DNA from: Psychrobacter sp.
Lineage (GTDB): Bacteria > Pseudomonadota > Gammaproteobacteria > Pseudomonadales > Moraxellaceae
Assembly (NCBI GenBank): GCA_029264635.1
Contig: JARIAA010000229.1
Coordinates: 1-8,028, forward strand
Direction of reading: 5' to 3'
Length of the DNA stretch: 8,028 nt
The notes under the pieces were generated by a model, which made no database searches, was not told where the DNA came from, and saw nothing but the letters and a program-made list of their open reading frames with translations. Within the stretch, counting starts at the first letter, position 1; each line of letters starts with the position of its first letter. Of this stretch, positions 6,255 to 8,028 are shown piece by piece. A program made the translations under genes and the position numbers.

Positions 6255-7697
6255 ATGTCTGGATTAAAAAAATCGCTGGAGGTGTTTGATATTATTGCCC
6301 TAGCATTTGGCGCTATGGTCGGTTGGGGTTGGGTGGTCTTGGCTGGGGGCTGGATTGTTGCTGCGGGTACGTGGGGGGCAATGCTTGCGTTCTTGATTGG
6401 CGGTCTAGCAGTCATTATGATCGGGGTTAACTATGCTGAATTGGCAGCATCTATGCCCGTTACGGGCGGTGAGCATACTTATACTCACCGCGCCTTGTGT
6501 GTGACGGTGTCCTTCATTTGCTCATGGAGTATCTTATTTGGGTACTTCTCGGTCGTCGCTTTTGAGGCCGTCGCATTGCCTACGGTCGTTGAGTACTTTA
6601 TTCCCAATTATAACCAAGGTTACCTATGGACCGTCGCTGGATGGGAGGTTTACGCCACTTGGGTAGGGGTGGGGATGCTAGGCTCAATCATCGTGACGTG
6701 GCTTAATATTCGCGGTATGGAAGTGAGTGCGTGGTTTCAAAAGACAGCTGTAATAGGGATTTTATTTGTTGGTATCTTACTATTTATCGGCGCCATACTG
6801 TACAACCCTGAGACTTCAAATACCGTGCAAGCGCCAGCCTTTATCGGTGGCGTGGGTGGTATCATGGCAGTCATTGTGATGGTGCCCTTCATGTTTGTGG
6901 GTTTTGACGTTATTCCGCAAGCAGCAGAAGAGATTGATTTGACTCGTCCTAATATTGGCAAATTCTTGATTGTCTCTATTGTGGTCGCTGTTCTTTGGTA
7001 TGTGGGCGTCGCATGGAGTGTTGGTACGACGTTGCCACTTTTACAAGCGGAGAACTCAACCCTTGCGACGGCTGATGCGATGACCAATGCATGGCAAGGC
7101 AAATGGGCGGGTATCTTGCTGGTTATTGGCGGCGTTCTTGGGATTTTATCCAGCTGGAATGCGTTCTTGATTGGCGGTAGCCGTCTATTATATGCCATGT
7201 CAAAAGCGCATATGTTGCCCGCCTTTTTAGGCAAACTGCATCCAAAATACCATACGCCTGTCAATGCGATTTTACTGATCGGTGGTCTTGCAACTCTCGC
7301 ACCGTTGTTTGGTCGCAAAATGCTCGTTTGGATTGTTGATGCAGGCGGCTTTGGTATCGTTATTGCCTATACCTGCGTTGCTATCTCATTTTTGGTATTA
7401 CGCTACCGTGAGCCAGATATGGTGCGTCCATTCAGAGTACCTGCTGGTAAGCTGGTCGGTATTATAACGATTATATTAGGCTTTGGTTTATTAGTGTTAT
7501 ACATGCCAGGCATGCCATCAGCGCTTATTGCTATCGAGTGGTGGATTTTCTTTGGCTGGACGTTGTTGGGCATTATGTTATATGGCTACGCAACTTTTAA
7601 AGAACCAGGAAAAAGCAAAGCATTCATGGATGAAGAGTTACATGAGCTTAAACTTATGAACCAAGAATGGTTGAAAGAAAATCCTTATAAAAAATAA
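6255..7697 (+). CDS. APC-family amino acid/amine permease
   Basis: Inner-membrane transporter of the amino acid-polyamine-organocation superfamily, 480 residues with about 12 hydrophobic segments (near 11-31, 38-58, 82-107, 132-152, 163-183, 200-222, 236-258, 285-307, 336-352, 356-380, 400-417, 426-446). Helix 1 carries the unwound-helix glycine motif as FGAMVGWGWV (18-27) and helix 6 the matching MVPFMFVGFDVIPQAAEEID (209-228), the family's substrate-binding break. SRLLYAMSKAHMLPAFLGKL (309-328) after helix 8 is the typical cytoplasmic loop. The C-terminal tail of about 30 residues is charged and hydrophilic. AAGGAG at 6243-6248, six bases before ATG, fixes the start. Its place after gabDT suggests uptake of GABA or a related amino acid or amine; the sequence alone cannot tell GABA from, for example, ethanolamine, putrescine or 5-aminovalerate. 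It does not look like classical E. coli GabP, so I assign no symbol. Confidence 0.88.
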   Translation: MSGLKKSLEVFDIIALAFGAMVGWGWVVLAGGWIVAAGTWGAMLAFLIGGLAVIMIGVNYAELAASMPVTGGEHTYTHRALCVTVSFICSWSILFGYFSVVAFEAVALPTVVEYFIPNYNQGYLWTVAGWEVYATWVGVGMLGSIIVTWLNIRGMEVSAWFQKTAVIGILFVGILLFIGAILYNPETSNTVQAPAFIGGVGGIMAVIVMVPFMFVGFDVIPQAAEEIDLTRPNIGKFLIVSIVVAVLWYVGVAWSVGTTLPLLQAENSTLATADAMTNAWQGKWAGILLVIGGVLGILSSWNAFLIGGSRLLYAMSKAHMLPAFLGKLHPKYHTPVNAILLIGGLATLAPLFGRKMLVWIVDAGGFGIVIAYTCVAISFLVLRYREPDMVRPFRVPAGKLVGIITIILGFGLLVLYMPGMPSALIAIEWWIFFGWTLLGIMLYGYATFKEPGKSKAFMDEELHELKLMNQEWLKENPYKK

Positions 7698-7720
7698 ACG
7701 TCAATATGCTTCTGCTCATA

Positions 7721-7751
7721 AAAAAGCCTAACATTCAATGTTAGGCTTTTT
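7721..7751. terminator. Bidirectional rho-independent terminator
   Basis: The arms AAAAAGCCTAACATT (7721-7735) and AATGTTAGGCTTTTT (7737-7751) are perfect 15-base complements around a single C; the working loop is the A/T-rich top. The T run on one side and the A run on the other let it stop both the rightward permease transcript, 23 bases past its stop codon, and the leftward dehydrogenase transcript, 37 bases past its stop. Confidence 0.92.
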
Positions 7752-7787
7752 GCTTAAAAACTATTCTGCTAACAACTATGCTATGAA

Positions 7788-8028
7788 TTAAGACATATCG
7801 CGAATGAGTTTATAGTTTAAAAACTCAGTGATACCCAAGTTACCAAGCTCACGTCCAAAGCCTGAACGCTTGACACCGCCAAATGGGGTATTAGCTTCAG
7901 TACCAGAAGGAGCATTGATTGTGACCATACCGACCTCTAACTTGTCAGCGATTTGGGTAGCAAGCTTTGAATCTTGAGTCTGAATAGAAGCGCCAAGACC
8001 AAATGGGACGTCGTTTGCAATCTTGATA
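7788..8028 (-). CDS. Aldehyde dehydrogenase, likely SSADH (Sad-type), C-terminal part
   Basis: Leftward reading frame that enters from beyond the window and stops at TTA 7788-7790; the last 79 residues are visible (beginning IKIANDVPFGLGASI). NDVPFGLGASI, VTINAP, TPFGGVKRSGFGRELG and the closing GITEFLNYKLI are the C-terminal signature of the ALDH superfamily. The RELG...GI.EF.N pattern resembles Sad/YneI-type succinate-semialdehyde dehydrogenases more than GabD, whose tail here reads GREGSKYGIEEY. The catalytic Cys and Glu lie outside the window, so substrate assignment is tentative. It faces the permease gene across a shared terminator and belongs to a different transcription unit from gabDT. 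If it is an SSADH, the locus carries a second enzyme for the same step, perhaps NAD- rather than NADP-linked. Confidence 0.8.
   Translation of the reverse strand, partial: IKIANDVPFGLGASIQTQDSKLATQIADKLEVGMVTINAPSGTEANTPFGGVKRSGFGRELGNLGITEFLNYKLIRDMS

Noticed and set aside
6030..6415. Two short minus-strand frames over the gap and permease start
   Set aside because: No ribosome sites or recognisable sequence; the second lies mostly over the permease start, the first covers the terminator hairpin region.
6737..7318. 193-codon open frame on the minus strand inside the permease gene
   Set aside because: It is entirely antisense to a well-supported membrane protein, rich in Pro, Ile and Thr as expected for the complement of transmembrane codons, and matches no family I recognise.

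Overview
The window looks like chromosomal DNA of a Gram-negative gammaproteobacterium with a mid-range GC content. Gene style, strong AAGGAG ribosome sites and the resemblance of the proteins point to the Moraxellaceae, most likely Psychrobacter. This assignment rests on recalled family sequences, not on a search. The theme is catabolism of 4-aminobutyrate (GABA) and related amines: three aldehyde dehydrogenase genes (two cut by the window edges), a GABA aminotransferase, an APC-type amino acid transporter and an IclR-type regulator lie within 8 kb.

Layout. (1) Positions 1-938 hold the last two thirds of a gene for a gamma-aminobutyraldehyde dehydrogenase-type enzyme. (2) It is followed 44 bases later, in the same direction, by a two-domain SnoaL/NTF2-like gene (983-1773) broken twice, by an in-frame TAG and by a one-base deletion. 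A strong rho-independent terminator (1868-1905) closes this unit. (3) An IclR-family regulator runs leftward (1955-2725). (4) A 291-base divergent control region carries a near-perfect 18-base palindrome, TGTTCA-N6-TGAACA. (5) gabD (3017-4489) and gabT (4597-5934) run rightward 107 bases apart, probably as one operon. (6) A 320-base gap with a probable terminator hairpin precedes a 12-helix APC permease (6255-7697). (7) A bidirectional terminator (7721-7751) separates it from the 3' end of a third aldehyde dehydrogenase on the minus strand, resembling Sad-type succinate-semialdehyde dehydrogenases.

How the genes could work together (inference): the permease imports GABA or a related amine. 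The first dehydrogenase would make GABA from 4-aminobutyraldehyde, the product of putrescine deamination. GabT transfers the amino group to 2-oxoglutarate, giving succinate semialdehyde, and GabD, possibly backed by the third dehydrogenase, oxidises this to succinate for the TCA cycle. The divergent IclR protein is the natural candidate regulator of gabDT. I saw no phage, transposon, CRISPR, tRNA or rRNA signal and no clearly new defence or biosynthetic system. The most notable points are the doubly broken SnoaL-like gene, the palindromic operator candidate and the pairing of gabDT with an IclR regulator.
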